NCBI GenBank assembly: GCA_029883975.1
Contig: JAOUIL010000019.1
Location: 1 to 46,662, forward strand
Reading direction: 5' to 3'
DNA length: 46,662 bases
Source of the DNA: Betaproteobacteria bacterium
Lineage (GTDB): Bacteria > Pseudomonadota > Gammaproteobacteria > Burkholderiales > SG8-39
Position numbers and translations under genes: made by a program. Under the pieces are notes generated by a model, which saw only the letters and a program-made list of their open reading frames with translations, had not been told where the DNA came from and did no database searches. This document shows, piece by piece, positions 1 through 6,732 of the stretch. Every line of letters starts with the position of its first letter. Position 1 is the first letter of the stretch.

Positions 1-2
1 AG

Positions 3-209
3 CGCCGGGAGTACACCTCGATCGGCGACACCGTGAACCTCGCCAGCCGCATCGAGGGGCTGACCAAGGACGCGGGGCGGCGCATCCTCGTGTCGCGCGA
101 AACCATGCAACGGTGCGCCGACGCCTTCGATTTCGTATCATGTGGCACCTATCCGGTGAAGGGACGCGCCCAGCCCGTGGAACTGTTCGAGCCGCGCAGG
201 AAAGCATGA
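3..209 (+). CDS. Class III adenylate/guanylate cyclase, C-terminal fragment
   Basis: Only the last 68 codons are in the window; the reading frame is open from base 3 to the TGA at 207-209. The fragment carries the late catalytic-domain motif GDTVNLASRIEGLTK (about residues 8-22), in which the Asn and Arg are the transition-state-stabilising residues of class III nucleotidyl cyclases. It then ends with the usual V-K-G-R-x-x-P-V-x-L-F strand. The enzyme would make cAMP or cGMP from the triphosphate. Whether it has an N-terminal sensor cannot be seen. Its stop overlaps the next start in an ATGA junction, so it is translationally coupled to the SH3 protein. The substrate (ATP or GTP) cannot be told from this piece. 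Confidence 0.85.
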   Translation, partial: RREYTSIGDTVNLASRIEGLTKDAGRRILVSRETMQRCADAFDFVSCGTYPVKGRAQPVELFEPRRKA

Positions 210-694
210 GAGCCGCGCTGGCGCTTTTCCTCCTGCTCCCGGGCCTCGCGCTCGCCGGCCCGGCGACCGTGGTCCGCCAGACCGAGATGCGCAGGGAGCC
301 CGCGTTCGACTCGGTGGCGCTCGCACGCCTCGCGCAAGGCGCGAAGGTGGAGGCGATGGAGCGCCGCGGCGGCTGGACGCGCGTCAAGTCCGAGGCGGGC
401 GAGGAAGGCTGGGTGCGCATGCTGCTGCTGCGCCATGAAGGCGGCGGCGCCGCGAAGCAGGGCGAGTCCGGCGTGGTGGCGGCAATCAACGTGGCGCGCA
501 CCGGCACCAGCGGCCGCCAGGTGACCACCGGCGTGCGCGGGCTGGACGCCGAGCAGCTGGCGAACGCCAAGCCGAATGCCGCCGAGCTGAAGAAGCTGCA
601 GGGCTACGCCGCGAGCCGCGATGCGGCGGCGCGGTTCGCCGGCGCCGGCGAGCTGCAGGCGCAGAGCGTCGCCTACCCGAAGGAGGGCGAATGA
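206..694 (+). CDS. Secreted SH3-like domain protein
   Basis: Exported protein of 162 residues. The ATG at 206 is chosen because it overlaps the cyclase stop and opens a clean signal peptide (MRAALALFLLLPGLALA, cleavage near residue 17); the frame is open further upstream, but only inside the cyclase gene. Residues about 20-85 resemble a bacterial SH3 domain: a T-x-M-R-x-x-P start, a G-A-K-V turn and the W-x-R-V...E-G-W-V pattern. The C-terminal half is rich in Gly, Ala and Gln and has no domain I recognise. Bacterial SH3 modules usually bind peptidoglycan or proteins in the periplasm. It overlaps the following protease start (ATGA at 691), so cyclase, SH3 protein, protease and barrel look like one unit. 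Exact role unknown. Confidence 0.8.
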   Translation: MRAALALFLLLPGLALAGPATVVRQTEMRREPAFDSVALARLAQGAKVEAMERRGGWTRVKSEAGEEGWVRMLLLRHEGGGAAKQGESGVVAAINVARTGTSGRQVTTGVRGLDAEQLANAKPNAAELKKLQGYAASRDAAARFAGAGELQAQSVAYPKEGE

Positions 695-1530
695 GCGCGC
701 GCCGCATCGCCGCGCTGCTCGCCGTGCTGGCGCTCGCCGCCGCCGCGCCCGCGCAGGCGCAGTTCCGGCTGGACCTCAACCGGCTGGTCGACACCGCCAA
801 GAACATCGGCAAGGCCACGGGCGAGATCGCCGAGAAGGAGGAGATCGAGATCGGCAGCGACATGGCCGCGCGCCTGCTCGGCGCCGCACCGCTCGCCGCC
901 GACGAGGCGCTGCAGCGCTACGTGAACCAGGTCGGCCGCTGGCTCGCCTCGCAGACCGAGCGCCCCGACCTGCCGTGGAAGTTCGGCGTGCTCGAGGCGC
1001 CGCAGCTCAACGCCTTCGCCACGCCCGGCGGCAACATCTTCGTCACGCGCGGGCTCGTGGCGCAGATGAACAACGAGGCCGAGCTCGCCGGCGTGCTCGC
1101 GCACGAGATCGTGCACGTGCTGAAGAAGCATCACCTGAAGGCGATCCAGAAGACCGCGCAGGTGGAGCTCGCCAACACCGCGGTCACCACCTTCGCGCGC
1201 CAGGACCGCAACACCCCGGCGCGCGAGAAGCTGCTCGCCGCGGGCAGCGAGCTCTATTCGCGCGGCCTGGACAAGTCCGACGAGCTCGAGGCCGACCGCC
1301 TCGGGGTGGTGATCGCCGCGCGCGGCGGCTACGACGCCTACGGCCTGCCCGCCGTGCTGCAGACGCTGCAGGCCATGAACCCCGAGGACTCGGGGCTCGC
1401 CCTGATGTTCAAGACGCATCCAGCGCCCGCCGAGCGGCTGGAGGCGCTGGAGAAGATGCAGCCCACGCTCGACGCCTACGCCGCGCAGAAGCAGCTCGCG
1501 GCGCGCTTTGCCGGCACCGCCCGGCGCTGA
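691..1530 (+). CDS. M48 family zinc metalloprotease, periplasmic
   Basis: A 279-residue protein with a signal peptide (residues 1-23, ending AQAQ) and a single M48 domain. The zinc-binding HExxH is H138-E139-I-V-H142, and the acidic third-ligand region is the DELEADRLG stretch near residues 197-205. The N-A-F-A-x-P-G-G-x-I-F-V-x-x-G strand (107-121) upstream of the active site is typical of the BepA/LoiP/Oma1-like branch. There is no TPR tail, so it is closer in size to LoiP (YggG) than to BepA. Such proteases act in outer-membrane and periplasmic protein quality control. The ATG overlaps the SH3 stop. The following barrel gene starts 12 nt downstream behind a clear AAGGAGG site, which fits an envelope-maintenance cluster. 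Confidence 0.9.
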   Translation: MSARRIAALLAVLALAAAAPAQAQFRLDLNRLVDTAKNIGKATGEIAEKEEIEIGSDMAARLLGAAPLAADEALQRYVNQVGRWLASQTERPDLPWKFGVLEAPQLNAFATPGGNIFVTRGLVAQMNNEAELAGVLAHEIVHVLKKHHLKAIQKTAQVELANTAVTTFARQDRNTPAREKLLAAGSELYSRGLDKSDELEADRLGVVIAARGGYDAYGLPAVLQTLQAMNPEDSGLALMFKTHPAPAERLEALEKMQPTLDAYAAQKQLAARFAGTARR

Positions 1531-1542
1531 AGGAGGAACGCA

Positions 1543-2190
1543 ATGCCACGCTTTTCGACGATGCTCGCCGCGGCGGCGCTCGCCGCGACGCTCGCCGCCA
1601 CGCCGGCCGCCGCCCAGAATTCGGGCTGGTACATCGGCGGCGGCGCAGGCCAGTCCAAGGCCGATTTCGAGACCGGCGACTTCGCCGGACTCGCCACCGG
1701 CACCTATTCGGTCGACGACTCCGACGTCGGGCTGCGCTTCTTCGGCGGCTATCGCGTCACGCCCAACTGGGGCTTCGAGTTCAGCGCCGCCACGTTCGGG
1801 CGCTTCAAGCACCGCTACGACAACGGCGGCAGCGTGGCGGTCTACAACTACGATGCGAGCGCGCTTACCGCGGCGCTGACCGCGCACCTGCCGCTCGGTG
1901 GCGGCGTGTCGGCAAACGGCCGCGCCGGGCTCGCGCTCACGGCCGCCAACCTGAGCCTTGCCGTCGACAACGGCACGGCGACGCCGCGCTACTGCGACAA
2001 CGACTGGTGGTACGACGACTGCACGTCGGTCAAGAGCAACCTCTATTGGGGCCTCGGGCTGCAGTTCGACATCAACCCGAGCTGGGGCATCCGGCTCGAC
2101 TACGACAACTACGGCACCGCAGGCGACCAGTACGAGTCCGGCAGGGCGGACATCGAGCAGTGGTCGCTGAACGTGCTGTACAACTTCTAG
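1543..2190 (+). CDS. Outer-membrane beta-barrel protein (OmpA-like barrel fold)
   Basis: A 215-residue protein with a signal peptide ending ATPAAAQ near residue 25. Alternating aromatic and hydrophobic strands follow: GWYIGGGAGQ at the mature N terminus, LRFFGGYR, a WGIRLDYDNYG strand and a C-terminal VLYNF. A terminal aromatic residue is the signal recognised by the BAM assembly machinery. This is the eight-stranded barrel layout of the OmpA/OmpX-like family (outer membrane protein beta-barrel domain). The start has an AAGGAGG Shine-Dalgarno 6 nt upstream. A CDNDWWYDDC loop with two cysteines lies around residues 150-160. The protein is visibly related to the barrel at 12049-12660, sharing the D-S-D-x-x-x-R-F-F-G-G-Y segment. 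No specific ligand or transport role can be read. Confidence 0.82.
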   Translation: MPRFSTMLAAAALAATLAATPAAAQNSGWYIGGGAGQSKADFETGDFAGLATGTYSVDDSDVGLRFFGGYRVTPNWGFEFSAATFGRFKHRYDNGGSVAVYNYDASALTAALTAHLPLGGGVSANGRAGLALTAANLSLAVDNGTATPRYCDNDWWYDDCTSVKSNLYWGLGLQFDINPSWGIRLDYDNYGTAGDQYESGRADIEQWSLNVLYNF

Positions 2191-2196
2191 CGGCGC

Positions 2197-3237
2197 TCAG
2201 CGCAGCGGCGCGCCAGGCGCGCCCGCCGCGCGCTCATAGGCGCGCCACGGCGCACCGGGCACCTCCCGGCAGGCGCCGTACTGGAACGGCACCCAGTCGC
2301 GCCCCGGGTTGACGAAGCGCAGGTCGACGAACCACGCGCAGGTCGACCCCGTCCCCAGGCCGTCGAACGCAGGCATGCCCGCGAACCAGCGGAAGAAGCC
2401 GAGCGCGGGCGATTCCCAGGCTTCGCGCGCGAGCGCCTGCGACGTGGCGTCCTCGCCGTAGCGCATGCGCGTTTCCCAGCGCGCCTGCGAAAGCGGCAGG
2501 AAGGCCGCATCCATGCGGCCCACCAGGTCGTGCGCGGCCGGCGCTGGCGCCGTGCGCCGCAGGTTCACGTGCGCGAAACGGTGCGCCGCCGCGTCGCTCA
2601 CGTACACCGTCCAGTTGAAGGGCGACACCGCGCGCGGCAGCGCGCTCACCTCGCCGCTCCAGCCCTGCTGCGCGGCGTACTCGCGCGCGTAGTCGAGCGC
2701 GCGCTCCTTCTGCAGCGCCTGGAAGGCGACGTAGCCGACGAGCACCACGCTCGCGGCGAGCGCCGGCAGCCGCGAGCCGCGCCAGGCGAGCGACGCAGCC
2801 AGGCCGGCGAGAATGATGCCGCTGAACCACAGGTCGATGATGAACGTCGTGCCCCAGGCGTAGCGCGCGTCCGACAGCGGCGCGAACACGATCGTGCCGA
2901 AGCTCGTGATCAGGTCGCCGACGATGTGCGCGCCGAGCGCGAGCGCGCATACGCCGTACAGCGCCGTCCATCCGCGCGGCTCGCGCAGGATCTTCGCGAG
3001 CAGCCAGGAGAGCAGCAGCGCCCAGAGCGGCAGCAGCAGCAGCGAATGCGTGGGGCCGCGGTGCTGCTCGAGGTAGACGAGCGGCGAGACGAAGCCGAGG
3101 ACGAAATCGAGGTCCGGCGCGGCGCAGGCGAAGAAGCCCGCGGCGACGCGGCGCGGGATCGAGCGCGCCGGGGCATCCGCGGGCGCGGTCGCCCGCGCAA
3201 GCAGCGCGCCCGAAAGGGCGTGGGTCAGCGTGTCCAA
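2197..3237 (-). CDS. Membrane-bound metal-dependent hydrolase (DUF457/YdjM type)
   Basis: A 346-residue inner-membrane protein of the family typified by E. coli YdjM. The diagnostic N-terminal pattern is present: MDTLTHALSG with His6, then PDLD (42-45) and HRGPTH (59-64), which together would form a metal site facing the membrane. Several hydrophobic segments follow (about 65-80, 95-115, 135-175), and the C-terminal 150 residues are soluble. The start codon is TTG (complement of 3235-3237). I chose it because the family almost always begins with M-D-x-x-T-H. There is no Shine-Dalgarno, because a REP-like palindrome abuts the start. Family members are often called hydrolases but the substrate is unknown. 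Confidence 0.82.
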   Translation of the reverse strand: MDTLTHALSGALLARATAPADAPARSIPRRVAAGFFACAAPDLDFVLGFVSPLVYLEQHRGPTHSLLLLPLWALLLSWLLAKILREPRGWTALYGVCALALGAHIVGDLITSFGTIVFAPLSDARYAWGTTFIIDLWFSGIILAGLAASLAWRGSRLPALAASVVLVGYVAFQALQKERALDYAREYAAQQGWSGEVSALPRAVSPFNWTVYVSDAAAHRFAHVNLRRTAPAPAAHDLVGRMDAAFLPLSQARWETRMRYGEDATSQALAREAWESPALGFFRWFAGMPAFDGLGTGSTCAWFVDLRFVNPGRDWVPFQYGACREVPGAPWRAYERAAGAPGAPLR

Positions 3238-3269
3238 ATGAGAAAAATGGGGACTGTCCCCATTTGACA
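3234..3269 (+). repeat. REP-like palindromic repeat, copy 1
   Basis: The core at 3245-3265 is a perfect palindrome: arms AAATGGGGAC and GTCCCCATTT around a single T. It is preceded by CAAATGAGAA. The same string, with one base changed in the core, occurs on the opposite strand at 11164-11204. Sequences of the form GGGGWCWGTCCCC are known to me as dispersed REP-like elements in betaproteobacteria, often mobilised by RAYT (IS200-like) transposases, but none is present here. The element sits between the aminotransferase stop and the TTG of the hydrolase, so a transcript crossing it would form a strong hairpin just ahead of the hydrolase start. Confidence 0.65.
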
Positions 3270-3270
3270 G

Positions 3271-4770
3271 CTACGCCGCTCTTTTCTTCCTCTGCGCGTC
3301 CTTGGCGTGCATCTGCGCGTACGCGCCGTGCGCGGCGGATTCGGCATCCCCCACGTGCACCGGGTAGCCCATGTCGTCGAGCACCGAGCCGAGCGCGGAG
3401 AGGCACAGCATCACGTTGTCCGGCCGGCAGGAGTAGCCCATCAGGCCGAAGCGCCAGATCTTGCCCTTCAGGGGCCCCAGGCCCGCGCCGATCTCCAGGC
3501 CGAACTCCGAGAGCAGCCGCGAGCGCACCTGCGCCTCGTCCACGCCCTCGGGGCAGAGCACGGCGTTCATCTGCGGCAGCTGGTACTCCTCCTTGACGAG
3601 GAACTTGAGCCCCATCGCTTCCAGCCCCGCCTTGAGCGCGACGTGGTGGCGCTGGTGGCGCGCCCAGCAGTTCTCCAGGCCTTCCTCGCGGATCAGCAGC
3701 AGCGCCTCGTGCAGCGCGAAGAGCGAGTTGGTCGGCGCGGTGTGGTGGTAGGTGCGCGCGCCCGCGTTCCAGTAGCCGAGCAGCAGGTTCATGTCCATGA
3801 ACCAGCTGTGGATCTTGTCCTTGCGATGCCGCACGTGCTCGACCACGCGCTCGGAGAACGACACCGGCGACAGGCCCGGCGTGCACGACAGGCACTTCTG
3901 GCTCGCCGAATAGATGGCGTCGATCTCCCAGTCGTCCACGCGCACCGGCGTGCCGGCGAGCGAGGTGACGGCGTCGACGATGACGAGCGCGCCGTGCTTG
4001 TGCGCGATCCGGGTCAGCTCCTTGGCGTCGGACTGCGCGCCGGTGGAGGTTTCGGCGTGCACGAAGGCCAACACGCTCGCGCCCTTGTTCTTCTTCAGCG
4101 CGTCCTCGACCTTCTGCGGGTCGACCGGGTCGCCCCACTTGTCCTCGACGACGATGGGCGTGCCGCCGCAGCGCACGACGTTCTCGAGCATCCTGCCGCC
4201 GAACACGCCGTTCTGGCACACGACCACCTTGTCGCCCGGGGCGACCATGTTGACGAAGCAGAACTCCATGCCGACCGAGCCGGGGCCGGACAGCGGGAAG
4301 GTGAGCGGGTTCTTCGTCTGGTAGACGTAGCGCAGCAGCGACTTCAGCTCCTCCATCATCTCGACGAAGACCGGATCGAGGTAGCCGATCGCCGGCTGGC
4401 TCATGGTGGTCAGTACGCGCGGGTGGATCTCCGTGGGCCCGGGGCCCATCAGTGTCCTCTGCGGCGGGTGGAAGGAGGTGATGCGCTTCGCGGGGGCGTA
4501 CTGGGTCATGGCGGGATCCTCCGGGGGAATGCCGAACGGCGCATCGTCCGGGCGCGACTTCACGCGCACCGGGTTCTTGGCGCTCGCTTCGTGGATGATG
4601 TCGACCGCGCTGATGCGGCCCTGGGTGACGCGCTCGACCTCGCCGGCCCAGCGCACCGGCACGTAGCCGGTCTTCACCCAGTGGTGCACGACCGCGCGGT
4701 CGAGCTGGAAGGCGCGCGCGACCTCGGCCTGGCTGCCGAACATCTCGACCAGTCGCTCCGCGCAGTTCAT
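3271..4770 (-). CDS. YdaS-like HTH joined in frame to class V aminotransferase (serine/alanine-glyoxylate type)
   Basis: The open frame encodes 499 residues. Residues 1 to about 62 form a YdaS/Cro-like helix-turn-helix (FGSQAEVARAFQLDR, then VVHHWVKTGYVP). From Met88 on the protein is a complete PLP-dependent class V aminotransferase of the AGXT/SPT family: the GPTEIHPRV start, the TSTGAQ region, the D-A-V-T-S-L Asp pocket and the SASQKCLS Schiff-base lysine. It would transaminate glyoxylate with serine or alanine as donor. Met88 (complement of 4507-4509) has its own strong GGAGG site 8 nt upstream, so a 412-residue enzyme without the HTH may be the main product. A promoter-like TTGTCA-N17-TAGACT lies just before codon 1. 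Whether the HTH portion is a separate regulator read through into the enzyme, or a real fusion, is unresolved. Confidence 0.85.
   Translation of the reverse strand: MNCAERLVEMFGSQAEVARAFQLDRAVVHHWVKTGYVPVRWAGEVERVTQGRISAVDIIHEASAKNPVRVKSRPDDAPFGIPPEDPAMTQYAPAKRITSFHPPQRTLMGPGPTEIHPRVLTTMSQPAIGYLDPVFVEMMEELKSLLRYVYQTKNPLTFPLSGPGSVGMEFCFVNMVAPGDKVVVCQNGVFGGRMLENVVRCGGTPIVVEDKWGDPVDPQKVEDALKKNKGASVLAFVHAETSTGAQSDAKELTRIAHKHGALVIVDAVTSLAGTPVRVDDWEIDAIYSASQKCLSCTPGLSPVSFSERVVEHVRHRKDKIHSWFMDMNLLLGYWNAGARTYHHTAPTNSLFALHEALLLIREEGLENCWARHQRHHVALKAGLEAMGLKFLVKEEYQLPQMNAVLCPEGVDEAQVRSRLLSEFGLEIGAGLGPLKGKIWRFGLMGYSCRPDNVMLCLSALGSVLDDMGYPVHVGDAESAAHGAYAQMHAKDAQRKKRAA
4507..4522 (-). promoter_or_regulatory. 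Internal Shine-Dalgarno and ATG for the aminotransferase
   Basis: On the minus strand GGAGG (4522-4518) lies 8 nt before an in-frame ATG (4509-4507). That ATG is where the family-typical N terminus begins, after the HTH and a Pro-rich linker. It decides a likely alternative start for the aminotransferase. Confidence 0.6.
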
Positions 4771-4780
4771 GGCTGCGCGC

Positions 4781-4809
4781 AGTCTAGTCTGTCAAATCTA
4801 CTTTGACAA
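4781..4809 (-). promoter_or_regulatory. Putative promoter for the HTH-aminotransferase gene
   Basis: The minus strand reads TTGTCA (4809-4804), a 17-nt spacer, then TAGACT (4786-4781), ending 10 nt before the ATG at 4770. This is the best -35/-10 pair in the window. The -35 lies within the 3' end of the small gene at 4798-4986. The predicted leader is only a few bases and has no Shine-Dalgarno. Confidence 0.5.
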
Positions 4810-4986
4810 GCGGAGCTTGGGCCTCGTGGGCGTGCGGTCGGGCCCCGCCTCGAGGCGCGCCAGGCGCCGCTCATGGTCGAGGATGAACTGCTGGTGGTCG
4901 CGCAGCGTGGCGTGCAGGTCGTTCATGCGGTCGCGCAGCACCGAGACCCCCGACAGGCGGTCGAGCATTTCCTGGATCAGGCTCAC
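4798..4986 (-). CDS. Small coiled-coil protein of unknown function
   Basis: A 62-residue protein starting with GTG in a GTGA overlap with the stop of the ribbon-helix-helix-like gene. That overlap is why I call this frame rather than the longer 164-residue frame open through the same DNA. Residues 1-47 form an amphipathic helix with regular leucines (QEMLDRLSGVSVLRDR, then LHATLRDHQQFILDHERRLARLE), a probable coiled coil. The tail is basic and Pro-rich (RTPTRPKLRLSK). It does not look like a known toxin (no PIN, RelE or MazF residues). The coupling suggests a partner of the upstream DNA-binding-like protein. Function not recognised. Confidence 0.6.
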   Translation of the reverse strand: MSLIQEMLDRLSGVSVLRDRMNDLHATLRDHQQFILDHERRLARLEAGPDRTPTRPKLRLSK

Positions 4987-5267
4987 GGCGCGCGCCCCTT
5001 GCGCAGCCTGCGCATCTCGCGCAGGAACGCCTGGTGGCTGGCGAGGATCTGGTCGGCGGTGCGGATCATCGCGTCGATCTCCTCGCGCGCGCGCCGCGTG
5101 GCGGCGTCGAGCAGTTCCAGCTCCTGCGGCGTGGCGCCGGCCAGATACGCGTCGACCGCCGAGCGGATCTCGGCGGCCACCTTGGTCTTTCTCTGCTGGG
5201 CGCGCTTCGCCAGCCCCGACTTCTGCTCGGCGGTCAGGTACACCATGGTGCTCTGCATCGCCTTCAT
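4983..5267 (-). CDS. Ribbon-helix-helix-like small protein
   Basis: A 94-residue protein. The ATG at 5267 is chosen because GGAGG lies 6 nt upstream; a longer in-frame start at 5303 lacks this. Residues about 8-45 (MVYLTAEQKSGLAKRAQQ, then TKVAAEIRSAVDAYLAG) have the beta-strand, helix, helix spacing of CopG/Arc-type ribbon-helix-helix domains. The remainder is a long charged helix. Such proteins are DNA-binding autoregulators, often antitoxins. An imperfect palindrome overlapping a TATAAT box lies just upstream, fitting self-repression. The gene is coupled to the 62-residue coiled-coil gene. Whether the pair is a toxin-antitoxin module or a plain regulator is not clear. Confidence 0.68.
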   Translation of the reverse strand: MKAMQSTMVYLTAEQKSGLAKRAQQRKTKVAAEIRSAVDAYLAGATPQELELLDAATRRAREEIDAMIRTADQILASHQAFLREMRRLRKGRAP

Positions 5268-5292
5268 CGATCGCCTCCGCGCTCCCCGCCAC

Positions 5293-5311
5293 ACATGTAT
5301 CAATTATATGT
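5293..5311 (-). promoter_or_regulatory. Promoter and candidate operator of the RHH-like gene
   Basis: The minus strand contains a consensus TATAAT (5308-5303), giving an expected leader of about 29 nt with a GGAGG site before the ATG at 5267. The box sits inside an imperfect inverted repeat on the plus strand, ACATGTA (5293-5299) and TATATGT (5305-5311), 6 of 7 matching. It is an AT-rich island in very GC-rich DNA, a plausible autoregulatory site. Confidence 0.5.
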
Positions 5312-5346
5312 CACGCAGCCGGCGCGGCGAGCCCGGGCGTCTGGGT

Positions 5347-5352
5347 TAGCAT
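5347..5352 (+). promoter_or_regulatory. -10 box of marC, leaderless geometry
   Basis: TAGCAT ends 7 nt before the ATG at 5360 and no Shine-Dalgarno is present, so transcription would start at or next to the start codon. No convincing -35 is seen. Confidence 0.35.
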
Positions 5353-5359
5353 CGCCGGC

Positions 5360-5995
5360 ATGGAACTCGAGCCCCACGTCTCCTCGGCGCTGCTGCTGCT
5401 CGCGCTGCTCAACCCGTTCCTGATGAGCATCTACCTGCTCGACCTCATCACCGACCTGCCGCGCGCGGTGTTCGTGCGCGTGCTGGCGCGCGGCGCGCTG
5501 ATCAGCGCGCTCGTGTTCTCGCTGTTCGCCTGGGGCGGCGACGCCATCTTCAGCGACGTGCTGCAGGTGCGCTTCGCCTCGTTCCAGGTGTTCGGCGGCA
5601 TCATCTTCCTCACGATCGGCGTGCGCTTCGTCTTCAAGGGCGCGGAGGCCATGCGCTCCATCCGCGGCCAGCCGGAGCACCTGGCGGGCTCGATCGCCAT
5701 GCCGTTCATGATCGGCCCCGGCACGGTGAGCGCGAGCGTGGTGGTGGGCGCGCGCCTGCCGGTGCCAGACGCGGTCGCCGTCATCTTCGTCACGCTGGCG
5801 GTTACCGTGGCGCTGATTGCGGCGATCAAGCTCGCGCACGATGCGCTCAAGGACCGGAACGCGCGCCTGGTGGACCGCTACGTCGAGGTCGTCGGCCGCG
5901 TCTCGGCGCTGCTGATCGGCACTTTCGCCGTGGAGGTGAGCTTCGAGGGCATCGGCGGCTGGCTGGAGGACCCGGCGCCGCAATGGCGCGCCTAG
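5360..5995 (+). CDS. marC: MarC family integral membrane protein
   Basis: A 211-residue inner-membrane protein with six hydrophobic segments (about 8-28, 40-60, 68-88, 112-132, 138-160, 180-200). Family hallmarks are visible: the LLLLALLNPFLMSIYLLDL opening, an F-G-G-I-I-F-L-T-I-G-V-R-F segment and the A-M-P-F-M-I-G-P-G-T-V-S loop. E. coli MarC was once linked to multiple antibiotic resistance, but that role was not upheld and the transported substrate is unknown. The start ATG follows a -10-like box by 7 nt with no ribosome site. The stop TAG (5993-5995) overlaps the stop of the convergent DUF3750 gene by sharing CTAG. Confidence 0.85.
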   Translation: MELEPHVSSALLLLALLNPFLMSIYLLDLITDLPRAVFVRVLARGALISALVFSLFAWGGDAIFSDVLQVRFASFQVFGGIIFLTIGVRFVFKGAEAMRSIRGQPEHLAGSIAMPFMIGPGTVSASVVVGARLPVPDAVAVIFVTLAVTVALIAAIKLAHDALKDRNARLVDRYVEVVGRVSALLIGTFAVEVSFEGIGGWLEDPAPQWRA

Positions 5996-6732
5996 GGCGC
6001 GGCGGAAACCCCGAGCCGGCCGGCGAGCGGCAGCTTCAACGCCGGCGGCCACGGATCGACGCCGAAGCTCAGGCCGAGCACGTTCAGCTCCAGGCCTTCC
6101 ACGGTGCTCGCCGTGAGCGCGAGCAGGCCGGAGAGCGACAGCTGCAGGCCGCTGCCGCTCGGCGCCGAGGCGAGCACCCGGCCGCGCAGGTAGTCCTTGC
6201 CGATGGCGGTGGGCGGCAGGTCGGCGCGCAGCTCGGGCACCTGGCGCGTGATCCACGCGGTGAAGGTGTTGGAGTTGGGGCCCGGCCAGGCGCGGTACTC
6301 GCCGGCGAACGGGTAGCTCTTCGCCGCGGCGTCGATCCTGCCGAGCAGCGCCTCGGCCGCCTTGCCGCGCAGGTCGGCGTACAGCTCGGGCTCGGCGCCG
6401 AACCAGCGCGCATCGGGCTCGCGCACGCGGACCGAGACCGCGCTGTCCGACCAGCGCAGCTTCCAGCCGGTCACCTCGTAGACCAGGTACTCGGGCGCGC
6501 GCGGCGGCTTCACCGCCACCCAGGTGTGCACGCCGAACACGCCGCGCGCGCCCACCGTGCGCGCGCCGTAGACCTGCACCACGGCTTCGGGCGTCGCCGC
6601 CGGGTCGGGCGCGAGGCCGACCGGCTCGCGGCTCGCGCTACGCCAGTCGTGCTGCGCGCGCGCGACGGCGCCGGCGCCGATCGCCAGCAAGAGCGCGAGC
6701 GCCGCGGCGCCGAGCACGCGCCGCTTCCTCAA
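5992..6732 (-). CDS. DUF3750 domain protein
   Basis: A 246-residue protein starting at TTG (6732-6730) in a TTGA overlap with the gentisate dioxygenase stop. An N-terminal hydrophobic segment (about residues 6-23) looks like a signal anchor or signal peptide. The body matches what I know of DUF3750: V-Q-V-Y-G-A-R, then H-T-W-V-A-V-K, W-x-L-R-W, W-F-G-A-E-P-E-L and the signature W-P-G-P-N-S-N-T-F. No catalytic role is known. It is the last gene of the folM, ttcA, dioxygenase, DUF3750 run, and its stop interlocks with that of marC on the other strand. Confidence 0.72.
   Translation of the reverse strand: MRKRRVLGAAALALLLAIGAGAVARAQHDWRSASREPVGLAPDPAATPEAVVQVYGARTVGARGVFGVHTWVAVKPPRAPEYLVYEVTGWKLRWSDSAVSVRVREPDARWFGAEPELYADLRGKAAEALLGRIDAAAKSYPFAGEYRAWPGPNSNTFTAWITRQVPELRADLPPTAIGKDYLRGRVLASAPSGSGLQLSLSGLLALTASTVEGLELNVLGLSFGVDPWPPALKLPLAGRLGVSAAP

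Noticed and set aside
4798-5292. A 164-residue version of the small coiled-coil gene
   Set aside because: The extra N-terminal 102 codons lie over the RHH-like gene in another frame and have shadow composition. The GTGA-coupled 62-residue start is better supported.
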